NCBI RefSeq assembly: GCF_022829365.1
Contig: NZ_JAKSYJ010000142.1
Location: forward strand, 1 to 64,000
From: Methylobacterium sp. J-077
Lineage (GTDB): Bacteria; Pseudomonadota; Alphaproteobacteria; Rhizobiales; Beijerinckiaceae
Reading direction: 5' to 3'
Length of the DNA stretch: 64,000 nucleotides
Each line of letters opens with the position of its first letter. Within the stretch, counting starts at the first letter, position 1. The notes beneath the pieces are model-generated. The model was not told the DNA's origin and made no database searches. It worked only from the letters and a program-made list of their open reading frames with translations. The translations under genes and the position numbers were made by a program. Shown here piece by piece: positions 47,027-55,880 of the stretch.

Positions 47027-48304
47027 ATGAAGCAAGCACCCGGGCCGGCGCCGGAGACCCCCACGCTCACCGTGCGGGCGATGACTGGCTTGAAGGAGAT
47101 CGGCGCAGTGGCCTGGGATGCCTGCGCCTTCTCCTCCGAGACCCTGGCGGCGGGCGACGAGACCCACAACCCGTTCGTCTCGCACGCCTTCCTGTCTGCC
47201 CTGGAGGATTCCGGCTGTGTCGCGCGCAAGACCGGCTGGCTGCCGCTCCACGTGGCGGTGGAGCGCGACGGCGCGCTGCTCGGCGTTGCGCCCTGTTATC
47301 TGAAGTCGCACAGCCAGGGCGAGTACGTATTCGATCACGGCTGGGCCGACGCCTACGAGCGGGTCGGCGGCTCCTATTATCCGAAGCTGCAGGTGAGCGT
47401 GCCGTTCACGCCCGTCACCGGCCCGCGCTTCCTGATCGCCCCGGGCGCCGATCCGGACGAGGCTACAGCCGGTTTGGTCGCCGGCCTGCGGGCGCTGCGG
47501 GGCGAGACCAAGGCGTCCTCGATCCACGTGACCTTCATGCGCGAGGCGGAATGGGACCGGGCCGGGGCCGCGGGCTTCCTGCAGCGGACCGACCAGCAGT
47601 TTCACTGGGAGAATGCCGGCTACGCGCGCTTCGACGATTTCCTCGACGCCCTCGCGTCCCGAAAAAGAAAAAACATCCGCAAGGAGCGCCGCGATGCGCT
47701 CGCGCCCGGGATCACCGTCGAACACTTGACCGGCGCCGCCATCACCGAGGCCCATTGGGACGCGTTCTACGCCTTCTACATGGACACGGGCGCGCGCAAA
47801 TGGGGGCGGCCCTACCTCAACCGCCGGTTCTTCTCGCTCCTGTCCGAGCGCATGGCCGACCGGGTGTTGCTGATCATGGCGAAACGGGACGGCGCCTACA
47901 TCGCCGGGGCGATCAACCTGATCGGCGACACGGCGCTCTACGGGCGCAACTGGGGCTGCGTCGAGGACCATCCGTTCCTGCATTTCGAGGTCTGCTACTA
48001 TCAGGCGATCGAGTTCGCGATCGCCCGCGGCCTGAAGCGGGTCGAGGCCGGGGCGCAGGGGGAGCACAAGCTCGCCCGCGGCTACAAGCCGGTGCTGATG
48101 CACTCCGCCCACGACATCGCCGACCCGGCCTTCCGCCGCGCGGTGGCCGATTACTTGCAGCGGGAGCGCGCCCACGTCGCCGAGGCGGTGGACGCCCTCG
48201 ACACGCTGACGCCGTTTCGGCGGACGGACGAGGTCCGCGCGCCCGGAGCCTGCGACGGTGCGGCAGAACCCGCACGACCTGCCCCCGAGAGCCCGAACAC
48301 ATGA
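47027..48304 (+). CDS. FemAB-like/GNAT-fold protein (DUF482, peptidoglycan-related)
   Basis: A 425-aa cytoplasmic protein with two GNAT-like halves. Landmarks are NPFVSHAFLSALEDSGCV near residues 46-63, GWADAYERVGGSYYPKLQVSVPFTPVTGPRFLI near 105-137, KRKNIRKERRDAL near 212-224, and the C-terminal HPFLHFEVCYYQAIEFAIARGLKRVEAGAQGEHKLARGYKPV. These match the FemAB_like/DUF482 group, proposed acyl- or aminoacyl-transferases of cell-envelope metabolism, though many members have unknown substrates. ATG at 47027. Its stop overlaps the amidohydrolase ATG by four bases, so the pair is co-translated. Confidence 0.82.
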   Translation: MKQAPGPAPETPTLTVRAMTGLKEIGAVAWDACAFSSETLAAGDETHNPFVSHAFLSALEDSGCVARKTGWLPLHVAVERDGALLGVAPCYLKSHSQGEYVFDHGWADAYERVGGSYYPKLQVSVPFTPVTGPRFLIAPGADPDEATAGLVAGLRALRGETKASSIHVTFMREAEWDRAGAAGFLQRTDQQFHWENAGYARFDDFLDALASRKRKNIRKERRDALAPGITVEHLTGAAITEAHWDAFYAFYMDTGARKWGRPYLNRRFFSLLSERMADRVLLIMAKRDGAYIAGAINLIGDTALYGRNWGCVEDHPFLHFEVCYYQAIEFAIARGLKRVEAGAQGEHKLARGYKPVLMHSAHDIADPAFRRAVADYLQRERAHVAEAVDALDTLTPFRRTDEVRAPGACDGAAEPARPAPESPNT

Positions 48305-49461
48305 GCCCGATCGACCACATCAAGACCTATGCCGACGAACTGACGGCCATGCGCCGGGACCTCCACGCCCATCCGGAGCTGGGCTTCGAGGAGGTTCGCA
48401 CGTCCGGCATCGTCGCCGAACTGCTGGAACAGTTCGGCTGCGAGGTGCATCGCGGCATCGGCGGTACCGGGGTGGTCGGGCTCCTGAAGGGCCGCACCGA
48501 CAACGGCCGCCGGATCGGCCTGCGCGCCGACATGGACGCCCTGCCGATCGAGGAGGAGACCAACCTCCCCTATCGCTCGACCTATGCGGGCAAGATGCAC
48601 GCCTGCGGCCATGACGGCCACACCACAATGCTGATCGGCGCCGCGCGCTATCTCGCCGAGACCCGCGATTTCGACGGCACGGCGGTGTTCGTGTTCCAGC
48701 CCGCCGAGGAGGGCCGCGGCGGCGCCCGGGCGATGCTCAAGGACGGCCTGTTCGAGAAATTCCCCTGCGACGAGATCTACGGCCTGCACAACCAGCCGGG
48801 CGGCGGCCACGGGCGGATCAAGCTGCGCCCCGGGCCGGTCATGGCGGCGGCCGACTTCTTCGACATCCGCATCCGCGGTCGCGGCGCCCACGCCGCTCAG
48901 CCGCATGCGGGCAACGACCCGATCATCATCGCCACAAGCCTCGCCCAGGCGCTCCAGTCGATCGTCTCGCGCAATGTCGACCCGCTGAAGTCGATCGTTC
49001 TGTCGATCACCCGGATCACGGCGGGCACGGCCTACAACGTCATCCCCGAGACGGCGCATCTGGCCGGCACGATCCGCACCTTCGACAAGGAGATCCGGGC
49101 GCTGGCGGGCGCCCGCATGCGCGAGCTCGCCGCCGGGTTCGCGGCCGCCTACGGCGCCGAGATCGCGGTCGACATCCAGGATGTGTTCTCGGTCTTGGAG
49201 AACGCCCCCGAGCAGGCGGCGGCTGCGACCGCGGTGGCGACCGAGCTGCTCGGGCCCGAGAATGTCGAGCCGAACGCCGTTCCCAAGATGGGCAGCGAGG
49301 ATTTCGCCGACATGGCCCAGGCGGTGCCGGCCGCCTATGTCTGGCTCGGTTCCAATCCCGGGCCGAGCCTGCACAACGCCAGCTACAATTTCGACGATTC
49401 CATCATCCCGATCGGCAGTGCCTTCCTGGCCCGGATGGTCGAGAGCCGCACCGCCGCTTGA
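48301..49461 (+). CDS. M20 family amidohydrolase (hippurate/N-acyl-amino-acid hydrolase type)
   Basis: A 386-aa di-metal hydrolase. RRDLHAHPELGFEE (18-31) and LRADMDALPIEEETNLPY (74-91) are signatures. Ligands C102 and H104 sit in KMHACGHDGHTTM, the catalytic Glu in FQPAEEGRGGARAML (136/137), and a later metal residue in VPKMGSEDFADMAQ. Such enzymes release amino acids from N-acyl or indole conjugates. The exact substrate is unclear. It is coupled to the FemAB-like gene by an ATGA overlap, suggesting a joint role in envelope or amino-acid-amide turnover. Confidence 0.9.
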   Translation: MSPIDHIKTYADELTAMRRDLHAHPELGFEEVRTSGIVAELLEQFGCEVHRGIGGTGVVGLLKGRTDNGRRIGLRADMDALPIEEETNLPYRSTYAGKMHACGHDGHTTMLIGAARYLAETRDFDGTAVFVFQPAEEGRGGARAMLKDGLFEKFPCDEIYGLHNQPGGGHGRIKLRPGPVMAAADFFDIRIRGRGAHAAQPHAGNDPIIIATSLAQALQSIVSRNVDPLKSIVLSITRITAGTAYNVIPETAHLAGTIRTFDKEIRALAGARMRELAAGFAAAYGAEIAVDIQDVFSVLENAPEQAAAATAVATELLGPENVEPNAVPKMGSEDFADMAQAVPAAYVWLGSNPGPSLHNASYNFDDSIIPIGSAFLARMVESRTAA

Positions 49462-49470
49462 GGCTGGACT

Positions 49471-50052
49471 TCAGCCCGCTGCGGTCGCGATCCGCGATCG
49501 CAGCGCGGCCAGGGCGCGGGTGAAGAGCGCCGGCTCGTCGAGCGCCCGCGCCAGCACGATCGCCCCCTGAATCTGCGCGACGGTTTCTTCTGCCAACGCA
49601 GTACCCTCCGGACCATCGCCCCCTACGCGCCGCAGGGCATAGGCCAGGGCGGAGACCCAGCGCGCGAAGTAGCCCCGCACCGCCTCGGCGAACAGGTCGC
49701 GGCTCGTTCCGAGCGCCAGGACTCCGACCAGGCAGACCCGCCGCCCGGACCGGAAGTAGCTTTCGACCGCATCGAACATGTCCGAGATTGCCGTCTCGGG
49801 CGAATCCTGTTCGCGCAGCGGGCGGTACAGGTTGGTCTCGAACCAGGTATCGATATCTTCGAGCACGCAGGCCGCCATCTCGGCCTTGCCGCCTGGGAAC
49901 AGGTGATACAGGCTGCCCTTGCCCAGGCCCGTGGCCGTGCTGATCAGCGCCAGGCTGGCGCCCGCGTAGCCGTGCTCGCGAAACACCTCCGCGAGCGCCG
50001 GCAGCGTCTCGGCCCGCCCCGTCACCGCGGCTGGCACCTCGTTGATTCGCAT
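49471..50052 (-). CDS. TetR family regulator of the DUF1348 unit
   Basis: A 193-aa regulator beginning MRINEVPAAVTGRAETL. The helix-turn-helix reads FREHGYAGASLALISTATGLGKGSLYHLFPGGKAEM (about 25-60), including the canonical TGLGKGSLYHLFPGGK recognition helix of one TetR branch. The C-terminal domain is helical. It is the second gene of a two-gene unit: the DUF1348 gene ends 43 bases upstream, and a perfect palindrome lies just upstream of that gene. The arrangement suggests autoregulation; the ligand is unknown. Confidence 0.85.
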   Translation of the reverse strand: MRINEVPAAVTGRAETLPALAEVFREHGYAGASLALISTATGLGKGSLYHLFPGGKAEMAACVLEDIDTWFETNLYRPLREQDSPETAISDMFDAVESYFRSGRRVCLVGVLALGTSRDLFAEAVRGYFARWVSALAYALRRVGGDGPEGTALAEETVAQIQGAIVLARALDEPALFTRALAALRSRIATAAG

Positions 50053-50095
50053 CGTCTGTCTCCGAAAGCCGGCGACCACCTTTCGGGACGATGCT

Positions 50096-50563
50096 TTAAA
50101 GGCCAAGATCGCTCAGGCCCGGATGATCGTCGGGGCGCCGGCCCAGCGGCCAATGAAATTTCCGGTCGGCGGCGGCGATCGGCAGGTCGTTGATGCTGGC
50201 GATCCGGCGGCGCATCAGCCCGTGCGCATCGAATTCCCAGTTCTCGTTGCCGTACGAGCGGAACCACTGCCCGGCCGCATCGTGCCACTCGTAGGCGAAG
50301 CGCACGGCGATCCGGTCGCCGCCGCAGGTCCAGAGTTCCTTGATCAGCCGGTACTCGCGCTCGTGCGCCCATTTGCGCTGGAGGAACGCGACGATGGCCT
50401 CGCGGCCCGACAGGAATTCGCTGCGGTTCCGCCAGACGCTGTCGGCCGTGTAGGCGAGCGAGACCCGTTCGGGATCACGCCCGTTCCAGGCATCCTCGGC
50501 CATGCGGGCTTTTTGGGCGGCTTTTTCGTCAGTGAAGGGCGGATAGGGCGGGCGGTCCGACAT
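50096..50563 (-). CDS. DUF1348 / NTF2-like family protein
   Basis: A 155-aa soluble protein. The conserved opening [58 protein letters not shown] and the closing [25 protein letters not shown] are the DUF1348 (nuclear transport factor 2 family, lumazine-like) signature. The cone-shaped fold commonly binds small hydrophobic ligands or catalyses simple isomerisation. Function is unknown. It starts at ATG 50563, with the operator-like palindrome 21 bases upstream, and is followed by its probable regulator. Confidence 0.85.
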   Translation of the reverse strand: MSDRPPYPPFTDEKAAQKARMAEDAWNGRDPERVSLAYTADSVWRNRSEFLSGREAIVAFLQRKWAHEREYRLIKELWTCGGDRIAVRFAYEWHDAAGQWFRSYGNENWEFDAHGLMRRRIASINDLPIAAADRKFHWPLGRRPDDHPGLSDLGL

Positions 50564-50583
50564 GGGGCGTATCCTCGCATCTT

Positions 50584-50599
50584 TGTACCGATCGGTACA
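50584..50599. promoter_or_regulatory. Perfect palindrome, probable TetR operator
   Basis: TGTACCGATCGGTACA is a perfect 16-base palindrome, with further outer symmetry (CT...AG) after one mismatch. It sits 21 bases upstream of the DUF1348 ATG, where a repressor would block transcription of DUF1348-tetR. GTACCGATCGGTAC-like boxes are typical TetR-family operators from general knowledge; binding by the adjacent TetR is inferred. Confidence 0.7.
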
Positions 50600-50670
50600 G
50601 AGATGCGCGTGGGGACAAGCCGAGTCAACGGGAATGGTCTTTGCGGCGGACGAGCCCGCGGCATCCGCGG

Positions 50671-51504
50671 TCACCGCCGCGCTGGATCGGCCTCTCGCGC
50701 CCGGTGAGTGGCCGGCGCCGCACCGACCATCCGGCGGAACATGGACGCGAAGGCGCTCGGGCTGTCGTAGCCCAGCGCGAAGGCCGCCTCCGTCACCGAC
50801 CCGCCTCCGACCAGGACGGGGAGCGCGGCCAGGATACGCGCCTGTTGCCGCCAGACCGAGAATGGCAGCCCGAGATCCCGCTCGGCCAGCCGGGCCAGCG
50901 TCCGCGGCGAGGCGCCGGCGATTCGGGCGAGTGCCGCCATGTCTCGGCGGTCTGCCGGATTCGCCAGGACGGCCTCGCAAACGCGCCGAAGCCGCGGGTC
51001 GCTCGGCATCGACAAGCGGAGCGGGCAGTGTGGAAGCGCGGCGACCTCGTCGATCAGGACATCGAACAGGCGGCCTTGCCGGCCGTCCTCGTCGGTCTCC
51101 CCGGCGCATTGGATTGCCCGGAGGATCAGCTCGCGCAGGAGTGGGGTCACCGCGAGGCTGGTCGGCACGTCCGGCAGGGCCGCCGACACGGCGTGGTCGG
51201 CGACGTAGAGGGTCCGAAGCGAGACCGCGCCGCGGGCGTGCAGGGCGTGATCGACGCCGGCTCCCACCCAAAGCGCCCGCTGCGGGGGCACGAGCCACAG
51301 ACTCCCAGCCGCGCGGATCTCCATCACGCCCGCTGTGGCGTAGATCAGTTGCGCACGCGCGTGACAATGCGGGCCGACGATCCCGCCATCCGGATAGTCG
51401 CGGCCGACGCAGACCACTTTCGGGCCGCGGAAGGAGGCGGGACCGAACACGGCCGCGTCGTCAGACCGCCGCGCCCGCGCCGAGATGAACCACGAAAAAA
51501 TCAC
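50671..51504 (-). CDS. AraC family transcriptional regulator with cupin domain
   Basis: A 277-aa regulator. The N-terminal half has a cupin-like ligand domain with [18 protein letters not shown] near residues 46-63 and [18 protein letters not shown] near 71-88. The C-terminal AraC DNA-binding domain has two helix-turn-helices, with [42 protein letters not shown] and [28 protein letters not shown]. The longest start is GTG at 51504, overlapping the hydrolase gene by 44 bases; GTG at 51450 is an alternative. It probably controls the adjacent alpha/beta hydrolase. Confidence 0.82.
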   Translation of the reverse strand: MIFSWFISARARRSDDAAVFGPASFRGPKVVCVGRDYPDGGIVGPHCHARAQLIYATAGVMEIRAAGSLWLVPPQRALWVGAGVDHALHARGAVSLRTLYVADHAVSAALPDVPTSLAVTPLLRELILRAIQCAGETDEDGRQGRLFDVLIDEVAALPHCPLRLSMPSDPRLRRVCEAVLANPADRRDMAALARIAGASPRTLARLAERDLGLPFSVWRQQARILAALPVLVGGGSVTEAAFALGYDSPSAFASMFRRMVGAAPATHRAREADPARR

Positions 51505-52366
51505 GGGCGGCTTTGCTGGTGCGGTCGAAGTTCCGGAGATAGGGGTCGAAATGGCCGCCCGGCACCATCACGAGATCCTTGGGCGGCAGGGCGCGCTGAT
51601 AGGCCTCCAGGCACAGGTCGGCGGCGGTCAGGACGTCGTCTTCGGCCACGATCATCAGCAGCGGCGTCGGGCTGATCCGGGCGATATGCACCCCCGCCTC
51701 GTTCTCGCGGGACAGTTCGGCACTGCGCAGCGTCACTTCGTTTCGCCAGCTCGGTGCAAAGGCGCGCGTGCCGGTGAAGAAGGCGTGACCGTCCGGTCCC
51801 GGCATCGCGCAGGACTGGAGCGGGTCGTCCGACACCGCCGGCAGCAGGGCCGGTTCCTCGCCGCGGAAGCGCGCGGCGCGGTCGGCCTCGAACCGGCGGA
51901 GCTGGGCCGGCACGAGATCGGAGCGGGTCCTGCGCCGCGCCGAGAGCGAGCCGCTGATAGACGGCACCTGTGCGACCACGCAGCGGACCCGGCGGTCGAT
52001 CGCCGCCACCTCGATCACGTGGCCGCCGCTGTAGCTGGTGCCCCAGATCCCGATGCGCGTGTGATCGATCCACGGGATCGTCTCCGCGAAGCTGATCGCG
52101 TCCCGATATCCGCGCTTCTGCGATACGGGATCGACCTCCTGCCGGGGCAGTCCCTCGCTGGCACCGAAATGGGCGTGATCGTAGACGAGAACGCCGAGAC
52201 CCGCCGCCTGGAAGACCTCGGCGTAGCGGTCGAGATACTGTTCTTTGACCGCCGAGAAGCCGTGGGCCATCACCACGGCCGCCGATGCGTCCGCCCGCAC
52301 GTCCGGCCGGTAGAGCCAACCGCGCAAGGTCCGCTCCTCCGAACAGAACTCGACATCGCTCCGCAT
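51461..52366 (-). CDS. Alpha/beta hydrolase
   Basis: A 301-aa hydrolase. The oxyanion region is VVMAHGFSAVKEQYLDRYAEVF (31-52), the nucleophile elbow GTSYSGG (Ser111), the acid in LLMIVAEDDVLTAAD, and the catalytic His in MVPGGHFDPY. The GTSYSGGH elbow with an HGF oxyanion hole and a following YDHAHFGASEG is characteristic of a dienelactone-hydrolase/peptidase-like subfamily. The substrate is unknown. It starts at ATG 52366 and lies upstream of the AraC gene on the same strand, overlapping it at the 3' end. Confidence 0.85.
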   Translation of the reverse strand: MRSDVEFCSEERTLRGWLYRPDVRADASAAVVMAHGFSAVKEQYLDRYAEVFQAAGLGVLVYDHAHFGASEGLPRQEVDPVSQKRGYRDAISFAETIPWIDHTRIGIWGTSYSGGHVIEVAAIDRRVRCVVAQVPSISGSLSARRRTRSDLVPAQLRRFEADRAARFRGEEPALLPAVSDDPLQSCAMPGPDGHAFFTGTRAFAPSWRNEVTLRSAELSRENEAGVHIARISPTPLLMIVAEDDVLTAADLCLEAYQRALPPKDLVMVPGGHFDPYLRNFDRTSKAARDFFVVHLGAGAAV

Positions 52367-52577
52367 TGGCCGCTCCCTGGAATGCCGAGGCATCGTGCCG
52401 GACAATCCATAGGTCGGCGCCGCGAAACCAGCCAAAAGATGCGCCTGATCAGCCAAAGCTTTCGTGTCGCCCGATCCTGCGCCGCGCCGTCGACAGCCGG
52501 GCCGATCGGTGCAACTCTGGCGTTCAAAGACGTACGGACCGCGAACCGTTGGAACGGGCAGGACGTTGGGGAGGATC

Positions 52578-52685
52578 ATGGCGCCGGACATTCAAGAATC
52601 GCGGGCCGCGCTGATCCTGCTCGCGGTGGTCGTTGGTGCGGTGCTGCTGTTCGGCGCATTCACGCTGATCACGCAGATCGGCTGA
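52578..52685 (+). CDS. 35-aa single-span membrane microprotein
   Basis: A short frame with an excellent ribosome-binding site (GGGGAGGATC before ATG). The product MAPDIQESR is followed by AALILLAVVVGAVLLFGAFTLITQIG, a single helix. Microproteins of this design are common modulators of membrane complexes, but no partner is evident. The strong Shine-Dalgarno sequence is the main support. Confidence 0.5.
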   Translation: MAPDIQESRAALILLAVVVGAVLLFGAFTLITQIG

Positions 52686-52900
52686 CGGGCTCGCCGGACA
52701 GTACAACCGGTACGCGTTGGCGGGTCCGTTAGAAAATCGCGAGCCGTCGGCCGGTCGATCGGAATTATCTCGATCCATCAGTAGAATGACCTGCATAGAA
52801 TCCAGGTTGCACTGTTGAGTTAACCACCTCTTAATTCCATCATGGGTTGTATGGCTGCGAAAGATGCGTGCGAGGGGCACGCCGGTTTCGGAGATCGCCC

Positions 52901-53503
52901 ATGGTTGTCGACGCGATCAAGCGCACGCGCGGTCTGCCGGTCGATCTGTCGGCAGCCCTCGACGCGTCCGGCGTCATCGGTGCGTGGTCGTGGTCGCCCC
53001 GTTCCGATCGCTGCATCCTGGATTCCGGCGCCGCCGACGTGCTGGCGGGCGATCCCGGTCTCGCCGGTCGGCCGATCCCCCTGGAGATCGCCAGATCCTG
53101 CATCCATCCCGAGGACCGGCCGGCCGTGGTCAGGCACTTCCAGGCGATCTGCGAGCGCGGAGGCCTGTTCGTGGCCGAGTACCGCACGCTCTCGCCGGCC
53201 GGTCAGGTCCGGTGGGTCCTCGACCGCGGCCGCGTGCCGGCGGGCGGGTCGAACCGGCGGACCGGGCACGGCCTCATCATCGACGTGACCGACAATCGGC
53301 GCGAGGACGAGCCGGAAATGCCTGCGCCTGTCGAGCCGCTCGACGCGCTCTCGGTGGCGATCGATCGGGCCATCGAGTGCCGCGATGCGCTCGGAGGCGT
53401 CGCGGATTCGGAGTTGCAGCTCATCGTCGACATGCTGCTGCTGCGCCTCGGACAGAGTATCGCCAAGACGCCCGCCGGCATCGGAGCCCGGCGCGCTCAT
53501 TGA
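52901..53503 (+). CDS. Stand-alone PAS-domain protein
   Basis: A 200-aa soluble protein. A PAS fold runs from about residue 20 to 130: IGAWSWSPRSDRCILDSGAADVLAG, then RSCIHPEDRPAVVRHFQAICERGGLFVAEYRTLSPAGQVRWVLDRGRV and GHGLIIDVTDNR, matching PAS/PAC. The C-terminal 60 residues are helical with AIDRAIECRDALGG and LQLIVDMLLLRLGQSI and carry no kinase, cyclase or DNA-binding domain. It probably acts as a sensor partner for another protein. ATG at 52901 has GGAG seven bases upstream. A repeat element follows. Confidence 0.75.
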   Translation: MVVDAIKRTRGLPVDLSAALDASGVIGAWSWSPRSDRCILDSGAADVLAGDPGLAGRPIPLEIARSCIHPEDRPAVVRHFQAICERGGLFVAEYRTLSPAGQVRWVLDRGRVPAGGSNRRTGHGLIIDVTDNRREDEPEMPAPVEPLDALSVAIDRAIECRDALGGVADSELQLIVDMLLLRLGQSIAKTPAGIGARRAH

Positions 53504-53547
53504 GCGCCCAGAGGCCTGCGCCGCGCAGCTTCGAGCGCTCGCCGCCG

Positions 53548-53635
53548 AAGCGGATACCGGCTTGGCGTTAGCGAGCGCGTTAAAGGAAGGCCTCAGAGCC
53601 GTGCCCGATCGCAAGGCGATCGGGCACGGCTCTGG
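53548..53635. repeat. Rhizobiales-type mosaic palindromic intergenic element
   Basis: It starts with AAGCGGATACCGG, continues through GCGTTAGCGAGCGCGTTAAAGG and ends in a perfect 19-base inverted repeat, CAGAGCCGTGCCCGATCGC (53594-53612) with its complement (53616-53634) around AAG. From memory this is the layout of a very common intergenic repeat in Bradyrhizobium, Methylobacterium and related genomes. It lies 44 bases after the PAS gene stop and may also act as a terminator for the flanking convergent genes. Confidence 0.6.
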
Positions 53636-53665
53636 AGCGATCCGACCTGACGCCGAATCGCCGGC

Positions 53666-55315
53666 TCACTGCACCAGCACGGCTTGGCTGCAGAGGGTGC
53701 CGTCCATCGCGACATCCGCATAGCCGATGCGCAGGCCGAGGCTCTGCAGAACCGCATTGAGCACCAGGTCGAGGGGTGCGGCGGCGAGGCTCAGCGTCGT
53801 GGCAAGCGAGGTCTGAAGCAGTGAAGTCAGGCCGAAGCCGTTCAGGTTCAAGCTGAGATTGCCCAGCAGGCTGCCGGTCAACGACTGCGCGATATTGGTC
53901 GACGACACCGTGTGCACGGTGTGGTTGGCGATGTCGGCATCCGTGAAGGTGAGCGTCTGCGTATTCGTGCCGATCGTGGTCACCGTCCGGCCGGAGATGT
54001 TGATCAAGGGTAGCGCGATCAGCACGGCCGGCTGGGACAGGTCCGGGCTGGTGCCGCCGCCGTTGATCGCGGCGCGGTTCACCGCCGCGATCGCCAGGGT
54101 CGCGAGTCCGGTCTGCGCATCGATGGTGGCCTGGCGCCCTCCGCTGGCCCCCGAGCAGGTGAGCGTGCGCAGCGTCGCCTGTGCGGAGGCGACCTCGGCG
54201 TAGATCGGCACAGAAACGGTCCCGAGCCCGAGCGGGGCCGAGATCGTGGCCTCGATCAGCAACCGGGTCTGGGCGGTCTGCACCGTTGCGTTCGGGCTTC
54301 CCGGCCGGACCCAGCCGGAACTGCGGCGGCGTTCGCCGATCGCCAAAGTGAGGCGCGTTGAGAGCAGCCCCGGCACCGTAGCGCTGAGATCGATCGCCAC
54401 CTGATTCTGCCCGTTGGCCAGGGACGCGGTGGCGGCCACGAGGTCCATCAGGTCCAGCGACGGGCCGGCCAGGCCACGCGCGGGGGCCAGCGCCGCCGCA
54501 TCGCCCAGGGCGTCGACCTGCCCGACCGACACGAGGTTGCCGGCATTCGGCAGCGCATTGAGGATGCTCGAGAGGGCCGTGACCGCGGCGGAATTGCCCT
54601 GTGCGGCGACTCGCATCGCCATCAACAGCTGGCCGACGCTGGCATTCGCCTGGACGATGTCGGTGTAGTTCGCCGCCTGCAGGTTGAGGCTTGCCGCCAG
54701 CGCGTCGAGGACGCGCAGGCCGTCGACATTGGTGCTGGCCAGCGCGTTGTAGTCGCTCACGCCCAGCGACAGCTTGGCGCCGAGCAATGCTCCGAGCACG
54801 GCGTTGGCAATGCCGCCGCTCAAGGCCGCTGTGCCCGAGCCGATGGTGAAGGCCGCGAATTGCGCGCTGGCGGCGGTGCCGCTGACGCGGATCGGCACGG
54901 TCCCGGGCAATCCGATCGCCCGGCCGAAGGTGACCGGCACCGTGGTCGACAGGCCGACCCGCACGGCGTTCGCGGGACTCGCGCCAGGGTTGAAGCGACT
55001 GCCCGGGGCGACGTTGGCGGCACTGGCATCGTAGCCGCCGGTCGCCACCGTCGCCCGCGTCGGGTCGTAGCCGTTAGCGACGAGGGATTGCCGCGCGACC
55101 GTGTCCGCCTTGGTCGGGTCGACCGCCGCGAGCATCGCGGCGATGTCGGCCGCACCTTGCGCCTTGCGCCGGGCCTGGAAAACTTGGCCCAGGTCGATCC
55201 CGACCGCGCCGGCGCCCATCAGCAGAGAGCTGCCGAGCGCCACCAGGATCACCACGTTGCCGCCGCGGTCTCGGCCGAAGCGCCGCGCCCGGAATATGGC
55301 CCGCCACCCGGTCAC
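53666..55315 (-). CDS. TadG-like pilus assembly/secreted repeat-rich protein
   Basis: A 549-aa protein from a GTG that overlaps the TadE stop (GTGA). A prepilin-like hydrophobic helix near residues 20-42 (GNVVILVALGSSLLMGAGAVGIDLG), followed by QARRKAQGAADIAAMLAA, is the TadG/DUF2134 signature. The rest is a large extracytoplasmic region with many Ala, Thr, Ser and Asn, ending in a Cys-containing tail (GTLCSQAVLVQ). TadG-type proteins take part in Flp/Tad pilus or tight-adherence machines. Here only tadE and tadG are present, without the ATPase or secretin genes. Confidence 0.72.
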   Translation of the reverse strand: MTGWRAIFRARRFGRDRGGNVVILVALGSSLLMGAGAVGIDLGQVFQARRKAQGAADIAAMLAAVDPTKADTVARQSLVANGYDPTRATVATGGYDASAANVAPGSRFNPGASPANAVRVGLSTTVPVTFGRAIGLPGTVPIRVSGTAASAQFAAFTIGSGTAALSGGIANAVLGALLGAKLSLGVSDYNALASTNVDGLRVLDALAASLNLQAANYTDIVQANASVGQLLMAMRVAAQGNSAAVTALSSILNALPNAGNLVSVGQVDALGDAAALAPARGLAGPSLDLMDLVAATASLANGQNQVAIDLSATVPGLLSTRLTLAIGERRRSSGWVRPGSPNATVQTAQTRLLIEATISAPLGLGTVSVPIYAEVASAQATLRTLTCSGASGGRQATIDAQTGLATLAIAAVNRAAINGGGTSPDLSQPAVLIALPLINISGRTVTTIGTNTQTLTFTDADIANHTVHTVSSTNIAQSLTGSLLGNLSLNLNGFGLTSLLQTSLATTLSLAAAPLDLVLNAVLQSLGLRIGYADVAMDGTLCSQAVLVQ

Positions 55316-55758
55316 AGCCCGCCCTTCCGAACGCTGATGCTGCTGCTCAGGACGGTCGGCAGCATCGGGATCAGCTTGGAGAAGACGTTGATTCCCAGCG
55401 TATTGGCGTCCAGGGTGACGGTGACAATGTACATCGTGGCATCGTTCGGATCGGTGCCGACCAGGACCTTGATGCTGTTCGGCCGAAACATCGCGCCGCT
55501 GCTCAGGCTGCGGGTCACCATGGTCTGCGCCAGGGTCGCGCGCTCGGTATCGGTGACGCCCGCGATCGAGGCGCGGGCCGCTTCGGCGGCGATCTGGCGG
55601 AGGTTGTGGGCGGCGCCCAGGCAGATGCCGAAGGCCGTGATCCCGGCAAACAGCATCAAGACGACCGGCGCGACGAGGGCGAATTCGACCGCCGAGCTGC
55701 CGCTCCGGCAGGCCAGTCCGGAGCGTCCGTTTCGCCGAAGCACCTGGAGCCAGCCCAT
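55312..55758 (-). CDS. TadE-like pseudopilin
   Basis: A 148-aa protein beginning MGWLQVLRRNGRSGLACRSGSSAVEFALVAPVVLMLFAGITAFG. The GSSAVEFALVAP cleavage/helix motif, with Glu25 at position +5 after the expected prepilin cleavage, is the TadE signature. A further segment, RQIAAEAARASIAG, is also typical. TadE is a minor pseudopilin of the Tad system, processed by the prepilin peptidase and assembled at the inner membrane. ATG at 55758 has GGAGGG upstream; a frame start at 55806 is less likely. It is translationally coupled to the TadG-like gene downstream. Confidence 0.8.
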   Translation of the reverse strand: MGWLQVLRRNGRSGLACRSGSSAVEFALVAPVVLMLFAGITAFGICLGAAHNLRQIAAEAARASIAGVTDTERATLAQTMVTRSLSSGAMFRPNSIKVLVGTDPNDATMYIVTVTLDANTLGINVFSKLIPMLPTVLSSSISVRKGGL

Positions 55759-55880
55759 CGAAACGCCCTCCGGAATGCACGCCGCCTCGGCCGCGGCACA
55801 ACCCATGGTCGCATCGATATTCTAATCAAAGGTTGTATTCATCGCCCGAATTCCTGTGTTTCGGGCCGAATACCCAGGGT

